This document shows, piece after piece, positions 42,513 through 52,552 of a DNA stretch of 64,000 bases. The stretch comes from Streptomyces sp. MJM8645 (GTDB lineage: Bacteria > Actinomycetota > Actinomycetes > Streptomycetales > Streptomycetaceae), in NCBI RefSeq assembly GCF_001625365.1, contig NZ_LJJF01000001.1:2294001-2358000 (forward strand), written 5' to 3'. The notes beneath the pieces were generated by a model. The model ran no database searches, had not been told where the DNA came from, and saw only the letters and a list, made by a program, of their open reading frames with translations. The position numbers were made by a program, and so were the translations under genes. Position 1 is the first letter of the stretch. Every line of letters begins with the position of its first letter.

Positions 42513-43490
42513 TCAGAACGGCCGGTCGCCGGCGATCGCGGTCCGGTCCACAACCCGGCGGTTCGGGTGGTAGTCCGAGGTGGCGTAGTGCTGCACGGCC
42601 CGGTTGTCCCAGAAGGCGATGGACTTCGCCTCCCAGCGGAAGCGCACCTGGTATTCGGGGTACTCCAGCTGGCGGAAGAGGTAGGCCAGCAGCTCCTCGC
42701 TCTCGTCGGCCGGCAGGCCCGCGATGTGGGTGGTGAAGATCGACGTCAGGAACAGTGTCTTGCGCCCGGTCTTCGGGTGGGTGCGCACCAGCGGGTGTTC
42801 CACCGGCGGGTAGACCCCCTGGAAGTGCGCCCGCTGCTCGTCGGTCATCAACTCGCGGTAGTTGGCCGACGGGGTGAAGTCGTTGACCGTCTTCAGCCCG
42901 TCGATGCGCGCCTTCACCTCGTCCGGGAGGTTGTCGTACGCGGCGGCCGCATCCGTGAACAGGGTGTCGCCGCCGCCGCCTTCAGGCAGTTCCACCATGC
43001 GCAGGACGGCGCCGAGCGGGGGGCGCTCGATCCACGGGAAGTCGTAGTGCCAGACGTTCTCGAAGCCGGGGTTCTGCTTGCCCTTCTCCAGTCGCACGAC
43101 GTCCTCGCCGGTACCCGCCGGCAGGAACGGGTGCCCCTCGATCGCGCCCCATCGGGACGCGAAGGCTCGCTGCTGCTCAGCGGTGAGGTCCTGATCGCGG
43201 AAGAACAGCACCTTCCATTCGAGCAGGGCCCGGTCCAGCTCGCCGAACGCCTCGTCGCTCACCGGGGTGCGCAGGTCGATGCCGTGGATCTCGGCGCCGA
43301 TCAGCGGTCCCGACTGACGTACCTCGAAGTGCTCGTACGGGCCGCCCTGCCTGCCCTCCACGAGCCTGCGCAGGAGCCGGGGGCCGTGATAGTCCGTCCG
43401 GCCCTTGATGCCGCGGCGGGCCAGCGACCGTACGTCTGCCAGCGCAGCGTCGACGCCAGGGTGCTCGGGGTGGGTCGGGGTGGTTGTCAT
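42513..43490 (-). CDS. TauD/TfdA-family Fe(II)/2-oxoglutarate dioxygenase
   Basis: 325 residues. Iron ligands His148 and Asp150 (VWHYDFPW) and the distal His in DNRAVQHYATSDYH are present, with the 2-oxoglutarate-binding Arg in NRRVVDR. The N-terminal 55 residues are an extension relative to taurine dioxygenase. TauD-like enzymes in biosynthetic clusters hydroxylate, desaturate, epoxidise or make isonitriles. It starts 72 bp after the NRPS stop and precedes the PhyH gene by 60 bp, so two different 2-oxoglutarate oxygenases act in one pathway. Confidence 0.9.
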   Translation of the reverse strand: MTTTPTHPEHPGVDAALADVRSLARRGIKGRTDYHGPRLLRRLVEGRQGGPYEHFEVRQSGPLIGAEIHGIDLRTPVSDEAFGELDRALLEWKVLFFRDQDLTAEQQRAFASRWGAIEGHPFLPAGTGEDVVRLEKGKQNPGFENVWHYDFPWIERPPLGAVLRMVELPEGGGGDTLFTDAAAAYDNLPDEVKARIDGLKTVNDFTPSANYRELMTDEQRAHFQGVYPPVEHPLVRTHPKTGRKTLFLTSIFTTHIAGLPADESEELLAYLFRQLEYPEYQVRFRWEAKSIAFWDNRAVQHYATSDYHPNRRVVDRTAIAGDRPF

Positions 43491-43562
43491 GCGGTGGACC
43501 TCCTGGTCCTCGGGGCGCGGGTGCGCCGGGGTTGGTGGGGCCGTCGCCTCGGGGCGGGGCCG

Positions 43563-46500
43563 TTACGCGTCCGCGGGCCGCAGCCGCGCGGCGAGGACCG
43601 GCCCGATCTCCGCCAGGGCCGACGGCCTCATCATGCGGTGGTGGGTGGCTGGCACGTCGTGGGATTCGACCGAGCCGCCGATGTGGCCCGCCCAGGCCGC
43701 CGCGGTGCTGCGGCCCGGTTCGTACGGGTCGCCGGGGTCGGACTCCGCAGCTCGGAAGAACAGCAATCCGCCGTCGAATCTGCCGGGCCTGAACCCGGCC
43801 ATCAGGTCGAGGTCGTTGCGGTAGACGTCGCGGAGCGCGGCCCGGGCCCGGTCGTCCCCGAGGAGGGAATCGTCGTCGCCGACCGACTGGAGCAGGGTGC
43901 GGTCGAACTCGTCCTCGCTGAAACTGGGCATGTCGGCCCGGAGCCGGTCGTCCACGGGATAGGAGTCCACCATCACGAGCAGGTCGACCACCTCGCCCTC
44001 GCGCTCCAGGAGGGTGGCCATGGCGTGGGCCACCAGCCCGCCGAAGGACCAGCCGAGTATCCGGTAGGGGCCCTCGGGGCGCACCGCACGGATCTGTGCC
44101 ACGTAGTCGGCGGCCATGTCCTCGACGGTGGTCGGGAAGCCCGGCGTTTCCCCGGACCGGCGCCGTGCCTGGAGTGCGTACACCGGCTGGTCGGGGCCGA
44201 GGTGCGGCAGGAGCCCCGCGTACGGCCAGCCCATTCCGGCAGCCGGGTGGACGCAGAACAGCGGAGGCCGGGAGCCCTCCGCGCGCAACGGCAACAGGGA
44301 CTGCGGCGCGGCGCCGGACGACGGGTCCGCGATCCGCCGTGCGAGCCCGGCCGGGCTCGGGGACTCGAACAGGGCGTGCACTTCCAGCGGCGTGCCGAGC
44401 GCGGCCCTGATCCGCGCGACGAGGCGGGCGGCGAGGAGGGAGTGCCCGCCGAGGTCGAAGAAGTTCTCGTCGACACCGACCGCGGGCAACTCCAGTACCT
44501 GGGCGAAGAGGCCGCACAGGACCCGCTCCTGCTCGGTGGCCGGTTCGCGGGCCGGTGCGCCGCCGGTGAGCCGGGGCTCGGGCAGCGCCCGGCGGTCCAG
44601 CTTTCCGTTCGGCGTGAGCGGAAGCTCCGCCAGCTCGACGACGGCCGAGGGCACCAGGTGGGCCGGCAACCTCGCCCGGACGAACTCGCGCACCGCGGCC
44701 GTGTCGCACCCCTGCGTCTGCGGTACGACGTATCCGACGAGCCGCCGGTCCCCGGGCCTGACCTCGTGGGCCACCACCTCGGCGTGGACGATACCGGGGC
44801 AGGCGGCGAGGGCCGACCTGATCTCTCCGGGCTCGATCCGGAATCCACGGATCTTGATCTGGTCGTCGGACCGACCGTGGTACTCCAGCTGCCCGTCGGG
44901 CAGCCAGCGGGCCACGTCCCCGGTCCGGTACATCCGGCTTCCCGGCGGCCCGTACGGGTCGGCGACGAACCGTACGGCGGTGAGTCCGGGGCGGTTCAGG
45001 TAGCCCCGGGCCACCCCGGCCCCGGCGAGGTACAGCTCTCCGCGCACCCCCTCCGGAGTCAGGCGCAGGCCGGCGTCCAGGACGTACGCCCTGATGTTGG
45101 GGATCGGCCGACCGATCGGGGCGGCGGGCGGCCACGCGTCGACGTCCGCCGCCAGGGTGTGGGCCGTCACCAGGTGGGTCTCGCTCGGGCCGTAGTGATT
45201 GTGCAGCCGACGCCCGGCGCGGCTCCGCACGAACTCGCGTACCTGGCGGCTCGGGGTGAGCGCCTCACCGCCCTGCGCCAGGACCCGCAGCGACGGGATG
45301 GTCCACCCCTGGTCGAGGGCCGCCTCGCACAGCGCCTCCAAGACGAGGTTGGGGGCGAAGAGCTCGTTCACGCGCTCCGCGTCAAGCCAGGCGGCGAGCA
45401 GCTTGGGGTCGCGCCGGACCTCGTCGGCCGGCACCACCAGGGTCTTGCCGAACAGCACCGCGGACAGGATCTCCTGCACGGACACGTCGAAACTGAGCGC
45501 GGTGAACTGGGCGATCCTGGCCCCGGCGGCCGAGGGGAAGGCCTCGTCGTGCCACGACAGGAGGTTGACCATCGCCCGCCCGGGCATCACCACACCTTTG
45601 GGCTGGCCGGTGGTGCCAGAGGTGTAGATGACGTACACGGGATGCGCCGGGTCGAGCCGGCCCAGCCGCTGCTCGTCGTCGATCTCCGTGCCGGCCAACT
45701 GATCCAGCTCGCCCAGGGTGCCGGAGTCGTCGAGGATCAGCCGGGGGGCGTCCGTGTGCGGCAGCCGCCGGGCCGTGTCCACAGTGGTCAGCACGACGGC
45801 GGGCACGGTGTCGCTCAGCATGAACGACAGCCTCTCGGCAGGATATTCGGGATCAACGGGGAGATAGCAGCCGCCCGCTTTGAGGACGGCGAGGACGGCA
45901 ACGGCGAGAAGGGCCGAACGGGGCAACGCGACGGCGACGATCCGCTCGGGCCCGACACCCCGCGAGATGAGGAGCCGGGCGAGCCGGTTCGAGGCGGTAT
46001 CCAGCTCCCGGTAGGTCAGCGTGGTCTCCGCCGAGACCACGGCCGGCAGGTACGGGGTGTCCTCGGCCTGCCGGGCGAACAGCTCCGTGAGGCCGGCTTC
46101 CGGGTACTCGTGCTCGGGGCCGCCGAGCTCGGTGAGCAACCGGATCCGCTCACCCTCGGTGAGCAGATCGACGGAGCCGACCCGCATGTCCCGGTCCGTG
46201 CTGAAGGCACGTAGGAAACGCAGGAAGCGCGCGTGCTGTGCGGCCAGCTCGTCGGCTTCGTAGCGGGCCGAGTTGGCGACCAGATCGATGCGCAGCCCCA
46301 GGCCGTCCGAGCGGTCGAAGGCCGTGAACGACAGGTCCTCGACGATCCCCTGGGTCAGGTGGTGGGCAATGGCGGGCCGACCGGCGAAGTGCAGGTCGTA
46401 GTCGAAGGCCATGATGTTGACCATGGGACCGGTCCGGTAGCGCCCCGTGTCCGGCAGGCCGAGGTCGCGCCCCAGGCGCTCACCCCGGTGACGCTGATGT

Positions 46501-47480
46501 CGGATCATCTCCCGGAATCCACCGGCGACTTCACGGATGAGCTCGTGCAGCGTGAGGTCCGGGCGGACCGTGACGCGCAGGGGCAGGGCGTTGGAGTACA
46601 TCCCCGGAGTGGTGCGCGCCGCGGCATCGGTGCGGGCGGCCATCGGCAGGCTCAGGATGACGTCCTGTGCGCCGGCGAGCCGGTGGACCTGGGCGGCCGC
46701 GGCGGCGATCACCAGCACGGACCAGTGGGTGCGGGCCGAGCGGGCGGCGGCCTTGAGCTGCTCGGTCTCGGCTACGGAGAGGCTGCCGGTGTGACTGGTC
46801 TGCCCCTGCGCGGCGGGCCCGCCCGGCGGTTGGGAGGCGAGGGTGGCGACTTCCGGTCCGTCCGCGAACCGGGTCGTCCAGTACGCCCGGTCCACCGCGC
46901 CCCGGTCGGAGGCCTGGTAGTCCGCGTCGTCCGCCAGCATCTCCCGGATGGCCCCGAACCGGCTGGCCGGCAGGGGGAGTCCCGCGGTCATGGCGGCGTA
47001 GAGCTCGGACACCCGTTGGGCGATCAGGGCTCCCGTGTGCCCGTCCGCGACCGCGTGGTGGGCGCTGAGGTACCAGAAGCTGCGATCCGGCCCCAGGCTG
47101 AGCAGCGCGTAGGAGAAGAGCGGCCCTCGGGAAAGGTCCATCCGGCGGGACAGGTCGGCCCGCATCCAGGCCAGCGCGGCGGCCTCGGGGTCCGGTTCGC
47201 CACAGACGTCGAGGACCGGAAACTCCCAGTCGGAGAAGGGGGTCACGCTCTGCCGGGGCTCACCGTCCTCCTCGACGAACAGGGCGTGCATCGGGACGGC
47301 CTCCGCGACGGCCTGCCGCATCGCCGTTTCGAAGACCCGCCGGTCGATGGCCCCGTGGAGTTCCAGGTACTCACCGACGCGTTGTTGTGGAGCGGTCGGA
47401 TCGACCTGTTCGGCCAGCCACATCTCACGCTGGGCCGTTGACACGGGAAGGCGCATATCGCCGGATCCGGACCCTGACAC
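43563..47480 (-). CDS. Single-module non-ribosomal peptide synthetase, C-A-PCP-TE
   Basis: About 1305 residues. Condensation domain (1-430, active motif HHAVADG near 140), adenylation domain (about 450-960; [11 protein letters not shown] near 618, YGPSET, TGD, NGKLDR), carrier domain (LGGHSLLA, phosphopantetheine Ser near 1013) and type I thioesterase (GWSFGG near 1143, His in ATHHRMMRP). A hand-extracted ten-residue pocket code reads D-V-Q-L-A-G-H-L-V-K; the DVQ...H pattern is like proline/imino-acid codes, low certainty. There is no loading module, so the C domain must take an acyl or aminoacyl donor from elsewhere. Start is uncertain: GTG 47480 has AGGAG ten bases upstream; ATG 47456, 47498 and 47594 are alternatives. 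No MbtH-like gene is near. Confidence 0.92.
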   Translation of the reverse strand: MSGSGSGDMRLPVSTAQREMWLAEQVDPTAPQQRVGEYLELHGAIDRRVFETAMRQAVAEAVPMHALFVEEDGEPRQSVTPFSDWEFPVLDVCGEPDPEAAALAWMRADLSRRMDLSRGPLFSYALLSLGPDRSFWYLSAHHAVADGHTGALIAQRVSELYAAMTAGLPLPASRFGAIREMLADDADYQASDRGAVDRAYWTTRFADGPEVATLASQPPGGPAAQGQTSHTGSLSVAETEQLKAAARSARTHWSVLVIAAAAAQVHRLAGAQDVILSLPMAARTDAAARTTPGMYSNALPLRVTVRPDLTLHELIREVAGGFREMIRHQRHRGERLGRDLGLPDTGRYRTGPMVNIMAFDYDLHFAGRPAIAHHLTQGIVEDLSFTAFDRSDGLGLRIDLVANSARYEADELAAQHARFLRFLRAFSTDRDMRVGSVDLLTEGERIRLLTELGGPEHEYPEAGLTELFARQAEDTPYLPAVVSAETTLTYRELDTASNRLARLLISRGVGPERIVAVALPRSALLAVAVLAVLKAGGCYLPVDPEYPAERLSFMLSDTVPAVVLTTVDTARRLPHTDAPRLILDDSGTLGELDQLAGTEIDDEQRLGRLDPAHPVYVIYTSGTTGQPKGVVMPGRAMVNLLSWHDEAFPSAAGARIAQFTALSFDVSVQEILSAVLFGKTLVVPADEVRRDPKLLAAWLDAERVNELFAPNLVLEALCEAALDQGWTIPSLRVLAQGGEALTPSRQVREFVRSRAGRRLHNHYGPSETHLVTAHTLAADVDAWPPAAPIGRPIPNIRAYVLDAGLRLTPEGVRGELYLAGAGVARGYLNRPGLTAVRFVADPYGPPGSRMYRTGDVARWLPDGQLEYHGRSDDQIKIRGFRIEPGEIRSALAACPGIVHAEVVAHEVRPGDRRLVGYVVPQTQGCDTAAVREFVRARLPAHLVPSAVVELAELPLTPNGKLDRRALPEPRLTGGAPAREPATEQERVLCGLFAQVLELPAVGVDENFFDLGGHSLLAARLVARIRAALGTPLEVHALFESPSPAGLARRIADPSSGAAPQSLLPLRAEGSRPPLFCVHPAAGMGWPYAGLLPHLGPDQPVYALQARRRSGETPGFPTTVEDMAADYVAQIRAVRPEGPYRILGWSFGGLVAHAMATLLEREGEVVDLLVMVDSYPVDDRLRADMPSFSEDEFDRTLLQSVGDDDSLLGDDRARAALRDVYRNDLDLMAGFRPGRFDGGLLFFRAAESDPGDPYEPGRSTAAAWAGHIGGSVESHDVPATHHRMMRPSALAEIGPVLAARLRPADA

Positions 47481-47778
47481 TTCTCTCACACTCCTCATGG
47501 TGCGCACCGGCCGGCGGATTCCCGCCGAACACAAGGACGGAATGTGGAGGACACACGGAAAAGCCGGGAAGCAACGGGAAGCAAATCGCATCATCGCGAT
47601 CCCGACCGGACAAACCTGCTCCGCCTGACTCCACTGCGAGAAGAATGCTAGACGCGGGCGCTAAACCTCCACATGCACGCCACTTGCATTTCACTCCACT
47701 AAAGCGCCCCTTAATCCCGCCGGATCTCATTCTTCAGGATGACTGAAATCCTCTGATCCGGCTTTAGATTCGCGCTCT
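47481..47778. other. Divergent promoter region of NRPS and MprF-like genes
   Basis: About 300 bp, with the lowest GC of the cluster (47640-47770). The rightward MprF-like gene has a leaderless TAGATT (47765-47770) eight bases before its ATG. Whether the leftward NRPS transcript begins near 47600 cannot be fixed. A SARP would be expected to bind direct heptamer repeats here; none is obvious by eye. Confidence 0.4.
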
Positions 47779-49665
47779 ATGAACAATCCAGCGCCTCCCC
47801 GCCCGGGTCCGGCCACGAGTCGTCGCCCGGCAGCGCACACCCTTCGCAACCTGGCCACCCCAGCGTCCCGGCCGCGTGTCCCCGCCCTCGCCGCGTACGC
47901 CTGCCTGTTGATCGGGCTGATCGACCTCGCGGCCGCCGTCTTCCCCGGCTTCCGCCACAGTCGGGTGCGCCTGCTGGCCGGTCAACTGCCCGGTGGCACC
48001 ACCACGGTGACCGCGGTCGGCTCGCTGATGGTCGGCGTGCTGCTCGTACTGCTGGCGCACGCGCTGCGCCGCCGCAAGCGGCGGGCCTGGCGGGCGGTGG
48101 TCGTGCTGCTCCCGGTGGGTGGGCTGCTGCACCTCCTGCGGTGGCACACCACCGCCACCGGTGTGGTGTCGTTCGCGCTGCTCCTGGTGATGCTGCTGTA
48201 CCGGCGGGAGTTCTACGCGCTGTCCGACCCGCGCACCCGTTGGCGAGCACTGCTGAGCTTCATCACGGTGGGCGGCGTCTCCCTCGCACTGGGGCTGCTG
48301 ATCACCAATGTGCACCCGGATTACGAGGCCGGCTCGCCCTCACTGGAGGAGCGGCTGCAGCACACCGCGTACGGGCTCGTCGGAGTCGAGGGGCCGGTGC
48401 GTTACACCTCGGACCGGGTCGCGGACCTGGTCGGCTACTCACTCGGCGCGCTCGGTCTGATCACCCTGCTGACCACTTCCTACCTGTTCCTGCGGCCCGA
48501 GAAACCGCTGGCGGAGCTCTCCGCGGACGACGAGGCCCGGGTACGTGAGCTGCTCGAACGGCACGGGGCGCGCGACTCGCTGGGGTACTTCGCGCTGCGA
48601 CGTGACAAGAGCGTCCTGCTCTCGCCGACCGGCAAGGCCGCCATCGCCTACCGCGTCGAGTCCGGTGTGATGCTCGCCTCCGGCGACCCCATCGGCGACG
48701 TCGAGGCCTGGCCCGGAGCGATCAAAGCGTTCATGGACGAGGCCAGGCGGCACGCCTGGGTGCCCGCCGTGATCGGGTGCGGCGAAACCGGCGGCGAGGT
48801 GTGGACGCGCGAAGCGGGACTGGACGCTCTGGAGTTGGGTGATGAAGCGGTTGTGCACACGGCCGACTTCTCACTGAGCGGGCGGGTCATGCGCAATGTG
48901 CGCCAGATGGTCAAACGCGTCGAGCGCAACGGCTACTCCTGCAAGGTCCGCCGGGTCTGCGATCTCGACGACGCGGAGCGGGCGCGGATCGCGGCCGCAG
49001 CGGCCCGCTGGCGCGGCACCGACATCGAGCGAGGTTTCTCCACCGCCCTCGGCCGCTTCGGCGACGCGGAGGACACCGGCTGCGTGGTGGTCACCGCACA
49101 CCAGTCCCCGGACGCCGAATCGGGCGAGGCGGGCGGGAAGCCGGATGCCGACGACCTCGCAGCCGTACTGCACTTCGTGCCCTGGGGCCCCGACGGAATC
49201 TCGCTGGAATTGATGCGCCGGGACCGCGCCGCCGACCCCGGCCTCAACGAGCTGCTGATCGTCGCCGTTCTGCAGGCGGCGCCTGCACTCGGGATACGCC
49301 GGGTCTCGCTCAACTTCGCGATGTTCCGCTCAGCCCTGGCCCGGGGAGAACGGCTCGGCGCGGGACCGGTGTTGCGGGCCTGGCGAGGGCTGCTCGTACT
49401 GCTCTCGCGCTGGTTCCAGATCGAGTCGCTGTACAAGTTCAACGCGAAGTTCCAGCCGGAGTGGGTGCCGCGCTTCCTGGTCTTCCCGCACACCCGCGAT
49501 CTGCCGCGGATCGGTCTCGCGGCGATGCAGGCGGAGGCCTTCATCACCCTCGGCCGGCCCCGGTGGGGCCGCAAGCCGCTGCGGCAGGGGATCGCGGGGG
49601 CGGAAGCCGGCACGACTCGTCCGGCCCCCCGAGCGGAGCGCGTCGCGGGGCCGGACGAGTCATAG
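47779..49665 (+). CDS. MprF-like aminoacyl-phosphatidylglycerol synthase (DUF2156)
   Basis: A 628-residue membrane protein with six or so hydrophobic helices in the first 250 residues, then a DUF2156 GNAT-like catalytic domain (VMLASGDPIGDVEAWPGAIKAFMDEAR; MRNVRQMVKRVERNGYSC; GISLELMRRD; SLYKFNAKFQPEWVPRFLVF). MprF/LysX-type enzymes move an amino acid from aminoacyl-tRNA to phosphatidylglycerol, lowering surface charge and giving resistance to cationic peptides. It lacks the lysyl-tRNA synthetase domain of LysX. Its place opposite the NRPS suggests self-protection or supply of an aminoacyl lipid. The end of the gene folds into a terminator. Confidence 0.88.
   Translation: MNNPAPPRPGPATSRRPAAHTLRNLATPASRPRVPALAAYACLLIGLIDLAAAVFPGFRHSRVRLLAGQLPGGTTTVTAVGSLMVGVLLVLLAHALRRRKRRAWRAVVVLLPVGGLLHLLRWHTTATGVVSFALLLVMLLYRREFYALSDPRTRWRALLSFITVGGVSLALGLLITNVHPDYEAGSPSLEERLQHTAYGLVGVEGPVRYTSDRVADLVGYSLGALGLITLLTTSYLFLRPEKPLAELSADDEARVRELLERHGARDSLGYFALRRDKSVLLSPTGKAAIAYRVESGVMLASGDPIGDVEAWPGAIKAFMDEARRHAWVPAVIGCGETGGEVWTREAGLDALELGDEAVVHTADFSLSGRVMRNVRQMVKRVERNGYSCKVRRVCDLDDAERARIAAAAARWRGTDIERGFSTALGRFGDAEDTGCVVVTAHQSPDAESGEAGGKPDADDLAAVLHFVPWGPDGISLELMRRDRAADPGLNELLIVAVLQAAPALGIRRVSLNFAMFRSALARGERLGAGPVLRAWRGLLVLLSRWFQIESLYKFNAKFQPEWVPRFLVFPHTRDLPRIGLAAMQAEAFITLGRPRWGRKPLRQGIAGAEAGTTRPAPRAERVAGPDES
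49614..49661. terminator. Terminator overlapping the 3' end of the MprF-like gene
   Basis: Perfect 15-bp arms (49614-49628 and 49647-49661) with an 18-nt loop, lying inside the last codons before the stop; between convergent genes. Confidence 0.6.
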
Positions 49666-49682
49666 GGATGCGGCTAGCCCGT

Positions 49683-50480
49683 TCAGCAGGCGAGATGGGC
49701 GAGTGTGTGCTCTTCGAGGCCGGCGTCCCGCGCCAAGACCGACTGCTGCAACTGCCTCAGCCTGGGCCCCGGTTCGATGCCGATCTCGTCGATGAGGACG
49801 CGCCGGATGCGGTTGTAGATCATGAGGGCTTCGGCCGGTCGGCCACTGCGGTACAGCGCAAGCATGAGAAGACCGTGGAAGGTCTCCCGCATCGGCTGTT
49901 CGTCGATCAACCCGTAGAGCTCGCCGACCAGCGGCTTGTGCCGTCCCAGGAGCAGTTCCGTCTCGGCCCGCTCCTCCAGCGCGGCCGACCGCTTCTCGTC
50001 CAGCTGGTGACCCAGGCTCTGCAATGCCGGAACCGTGGACAGGTCCGCCAGCGCCGGGCCGGTCCACAGCCCGAGCGCCTGGGAGAGCAGCAGCGAGGCC
50101 TCCTCCAGCCGGCCCGCCGCCCGCAGCTCCCCGGCACGCAGGCACAGCGATTCGAAGCTGTGCAGGTCCAGGGTGAGCGGGGCGAGTTCCATCATGTAGC
50201 CGGGCGGCCTGGTCAGCAGCCCGGACACGTCGAAGCCCGCACCCACCAGATGCTTGCGGAGCCGGGAGACGTACACCTGCAGGGCGGTGGACGCGGTGCG
50301 CGGCGGCGTCCCCGACCATAGGGCGTCGATGAGCTGCGGCGCGGACAGTGGGCGGCCGTCGTTCAGGCACAACAGCGCCAGCAAGGCCCGGAGCTTCAAC
50401 GCCCGCGGGGTGCGCGGCGTCCCACCGTCCGTCTCCACTGCAAGTGCTCCGAGAACGCGAAAGTACACGGTTCTTCTCAT
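49683..50480 (-). CDS. SARP-family (AfsR/DnrI-like) transcriptional activator
   Basis: 265 residues: OmpR-type winged helix at 1-100 (VYFRVLGALAVETDGGTPRTPRALKLRALLALLCLNDGRPLS...TASTALQVYVSRLRKHL) and a bacterial transcriptional activation domain after it (LDLHSFESLCLRAGELRAAGRLEEASLLLSQALGLWTGPAL...). SARPs are pathway-specific activators of streptomycete antibiotic clusters. The ATG at 50480 has GGGGGG just upstream. It most likely switches on the NRPS operon. It has no TTA codon that I could find. Confidence 0.93.
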   Translation of the reverse strand: MRRTVYFRVLGALAVETDGGTPRTPRALKLRALLALLCLNDGRPLSAPQLIDALWSGTPPRTASTALQVYVSRLRKHLVGAGFDVSGLLTRPPGYMMELAPLTLDLHSFESLCLRAGELRAAGRLEEASLLLSQALGLWTGPALADLSTVPALQSLGHQLDEKRSAALEERAETELLLGRHKPLVGELYGLIDEQPMRETFHGLLMLALYRSGRPAEALMIYNRIRRVLIDEIGIEPGPRLRQLQQSVLARDAGLEEHTLAHLAC

Positions 50481-51291
50481 CCCCCCGGTCAGAAGACCCG
50501 GAATCCTCAGAACCGATGGTCCGGTGAGTCCGGGCATGGTGTGTGAAGAAAGCACAAGTCGCGCCGACAGCCCCTGGCACGGGTTGGCGACTGCACACCT
50601 TCACGCATGCGTCCCTCGCCGGCGCGCCCGAATTGCGATGGCGACCCGACGACACCGGGCCACCTGGATTCCCCCCAAGCCGGCCCGGCCTGGTATGCGC
50701 CGGGTCACGAATTCAGGACCCTATCACGCGCCGGATGGGCAACCCCCGCCGCTGCGGGAGGAACTCCGGACCGCCGGTTCGGATGCAAAGATTCCGCCTG
50801 AATCTATGACCGACGGGCGATTTTCGGGCAATAGTCGAACCACCCTCGCCCGGCTAAGACCCACTGGTCGGAAGCCCTCTCGGATCGAAGAATCAGACAT
50901 ACTGCCAGATTTCAGGATGGCGCTCATAAATAAAGGAATTCCATGGATTCGAGGTTCACCTGAGAGTCCACGCCCGGGCCTGGAGCCGGCCGGCTCCCCC
51001 GACGGAAACTCAAGACGGTCCTGATCGCGCCCATCCATCACAGCCCCCTCCACAGGCGGGCAACGGCGCGGCTTGGCTGCGCTCGGTGGACGGGCGGCAC
51101 CACTCGGCCGGGACGCTGCCGACAGCCCGGGGCGAACCCCTAGCCGTGTCCACTGGCGGGTGAATCCCGGCGCGCCGAGCCCTGAGCGGCTGGCCGATGC
51201 TCTACAGTTCCGACCGGAACTGGAGCCGTTCTGCCAGATCAAGCCACTGTTTTGTCTGATGATCGATCCAACGATCGATCAGTGGCTGAGG
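50481..51291. other. Gene-poor, lower-GC stretch between SARP and tRNA-Ile
   Basis: About 800 bp with no convincing gene: open frames here lack ribosome sites and streptomycete codon use. It contains low-GC patches (50790-50960) and a hairpin at 51242-51287. It may hold SARP control sequences and could be decayed DNA at the edge of the biosynthetic island. Confidence 0.45.
51242..51287 (-). terminator. Hairpin behind tRNA-Ile
   Basis: Outer arms AGCCACT/AGTGGCT and inner GATCGATC (51261-51268) / GATCGATC (51273-51280) pair around CAAC. It lies a few bases beyond the tRNA 3' end and probably terminates its transcript. Confidence 0.5.
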
Positions 51292-51365
<74 letters not shown>

Positions 51366-51554
51366 GGTTCGCCGCGTGCGCCGGTCGTCGACCACGGCAG
51401 CAGCAGACGGCCCCGAAAGGACGTCCCGGGCAGCATAGCCGGTCGATCACCCGTGGTGCGCGCCGGGGGCGCGCACGGGTGCGCACAGGCGTGCGCCTGT
51501 CCTGGTTGCGCAGTTCGGGTGGCGCCCGGACGGCCCCACGGGCAGCCTGGACGG

Positions 51555-52445
51555 ATGACGACACGTGGGACGGGAGCCGCCGCCGGGGCGCTCACGGTGC
51601 TGCTGGCCGCGGCGGGCTGCACCACCTCGGCCGGGCCCGGCGGGGGCGCGCCGACGGTCAGCTCGGCTCCGGCCACCCCCTCCAGCCACCCCTCCGCCCG
51701 TCCCTCCGGATCCGCCTCGGCCTCCGGCGGCGGCCACGGCTGGAGCCGGCAGCGGCTCAGGGGCGCCGTCGCCAGGCACACCGGGGTCACCCGCACCGCC
51801 AGGCCCACCGTGCTCAACGGCCTGGTCGGCGCCGTCTTCACCCGCAACGCGGACGGCGACCACTTCTGCACCGCCAGCGTCGTCGACAGCGCCGGGCTCA
51901 ACCTCATCGTCACCGCCGCGCACTGCGTCTGGGACCCCCAACTCGGCCAGCGCAGCGACCTCGTCTTCGTCCCCGGCTACCGCAACGGCGACACCCCCAG
52001 CGGCGTCTGGCCGCTGATCGCCGTCACCGTCGACGACGGCTGGAAGGACCACGCCGACCCGGACGTGGACGTCGCCTTCGCGGTCGTCCAGGCCCAGAAC
52101 GGGCAGCAGGTGCAGCAGGTGCTCGGCGCCAACAAGCTGGGCGTCGGCCTCGGCTACCAGCTGCCCGTGCGGATCACCGGCTACCCCGGCACCAGCGACG
52201 TCCCGATCACCTGCGCCAACAACACCACCGAGCAGAGCTCCACCCAGCTGCGGATCGACTGCCCCGACTACACCGGCGGCACCAGCGGCAGCCCCTGGGT
52301 GACCGACTTCGACCCGAGCACCAGGACCGGCACCGTGGTCGGCGTGATCGGCGGCTACCAGCAGGGCGGCGACAGCCCGGACACCTCGTACAGCAGCTAC
52401 TTCGGCGACCGCGTCCAGGCGCTCTACGACCGGGCCACCGGCTGA
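51555..52445 (+). CDS. Exported trypsin-like serine protease, probable lipoprotein
   Basis: 296 residues. The leader ends in LAAAGC (lipobox, Cys22), followed by a Ser/Pro-rich tether and a chymotrypsin-fold domain with His in VTAAHC, Asp in DVDVAFAV and Ser in YTGGTSGSPW, the full triad. It is a tandem homologue of the next gene, sharing VFTPGYRNG-like, VTGYP and VVGVIGGYQ(Q/E)GG blocks. It probably cleaves extracellular proteins or processes a surface protein; the target is unknown. Confidence 0.9.
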   Translation: MTTRGTGAAAGALTVLLAAAGCTTSAGPGGGAPTVSSAPATPSSHPSARPSGSASASGGGHGWSRQRLRGAVARHTGVTRTARPTVLNGLVGAVFTRNADGDHFCTASVVDSAGLNLIVTAAHCVWDPQLGQRSDLVFVPGYRNGDTPSGVWPLIAVTVDDGWKDHADPDVDVAFAVVQAQNGQQVQQVLGANKLGVGLGYQLPVRITGYPGTSDVPITCANNTTEQSSTQLRIDCPDYTGGTSGSPWVTDFDPSTRTGTVVGVIGGYQQGGDSPDTSYSSYFGDRVQALYDRATG

Positions 52446-52552
52446 CCGGAGGGGCGGCAGTGGCGCCGCCGGGCACGGCCTGATAGATCTTCCTCTCGAA
52501 CGGCGGAACGCACGAACCCGGTGCCCGCCCCGAGGAACGAGACGGAGCCCCG

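Noticed and set aside
42483..46214. 1243-residue open frame antisense to the NRPS and oxygenase genes
   Set aside because: Crosses three real genes, has no recognisable domain and shows the His/Arg/Gly composition typical of antisense frames in high-GC DNA.
50724..51242. 172-residue frame in the SARP/tRNA gap
   Set aside because: No ribosome site, codon usage unlike neighbours and no family resemblance.
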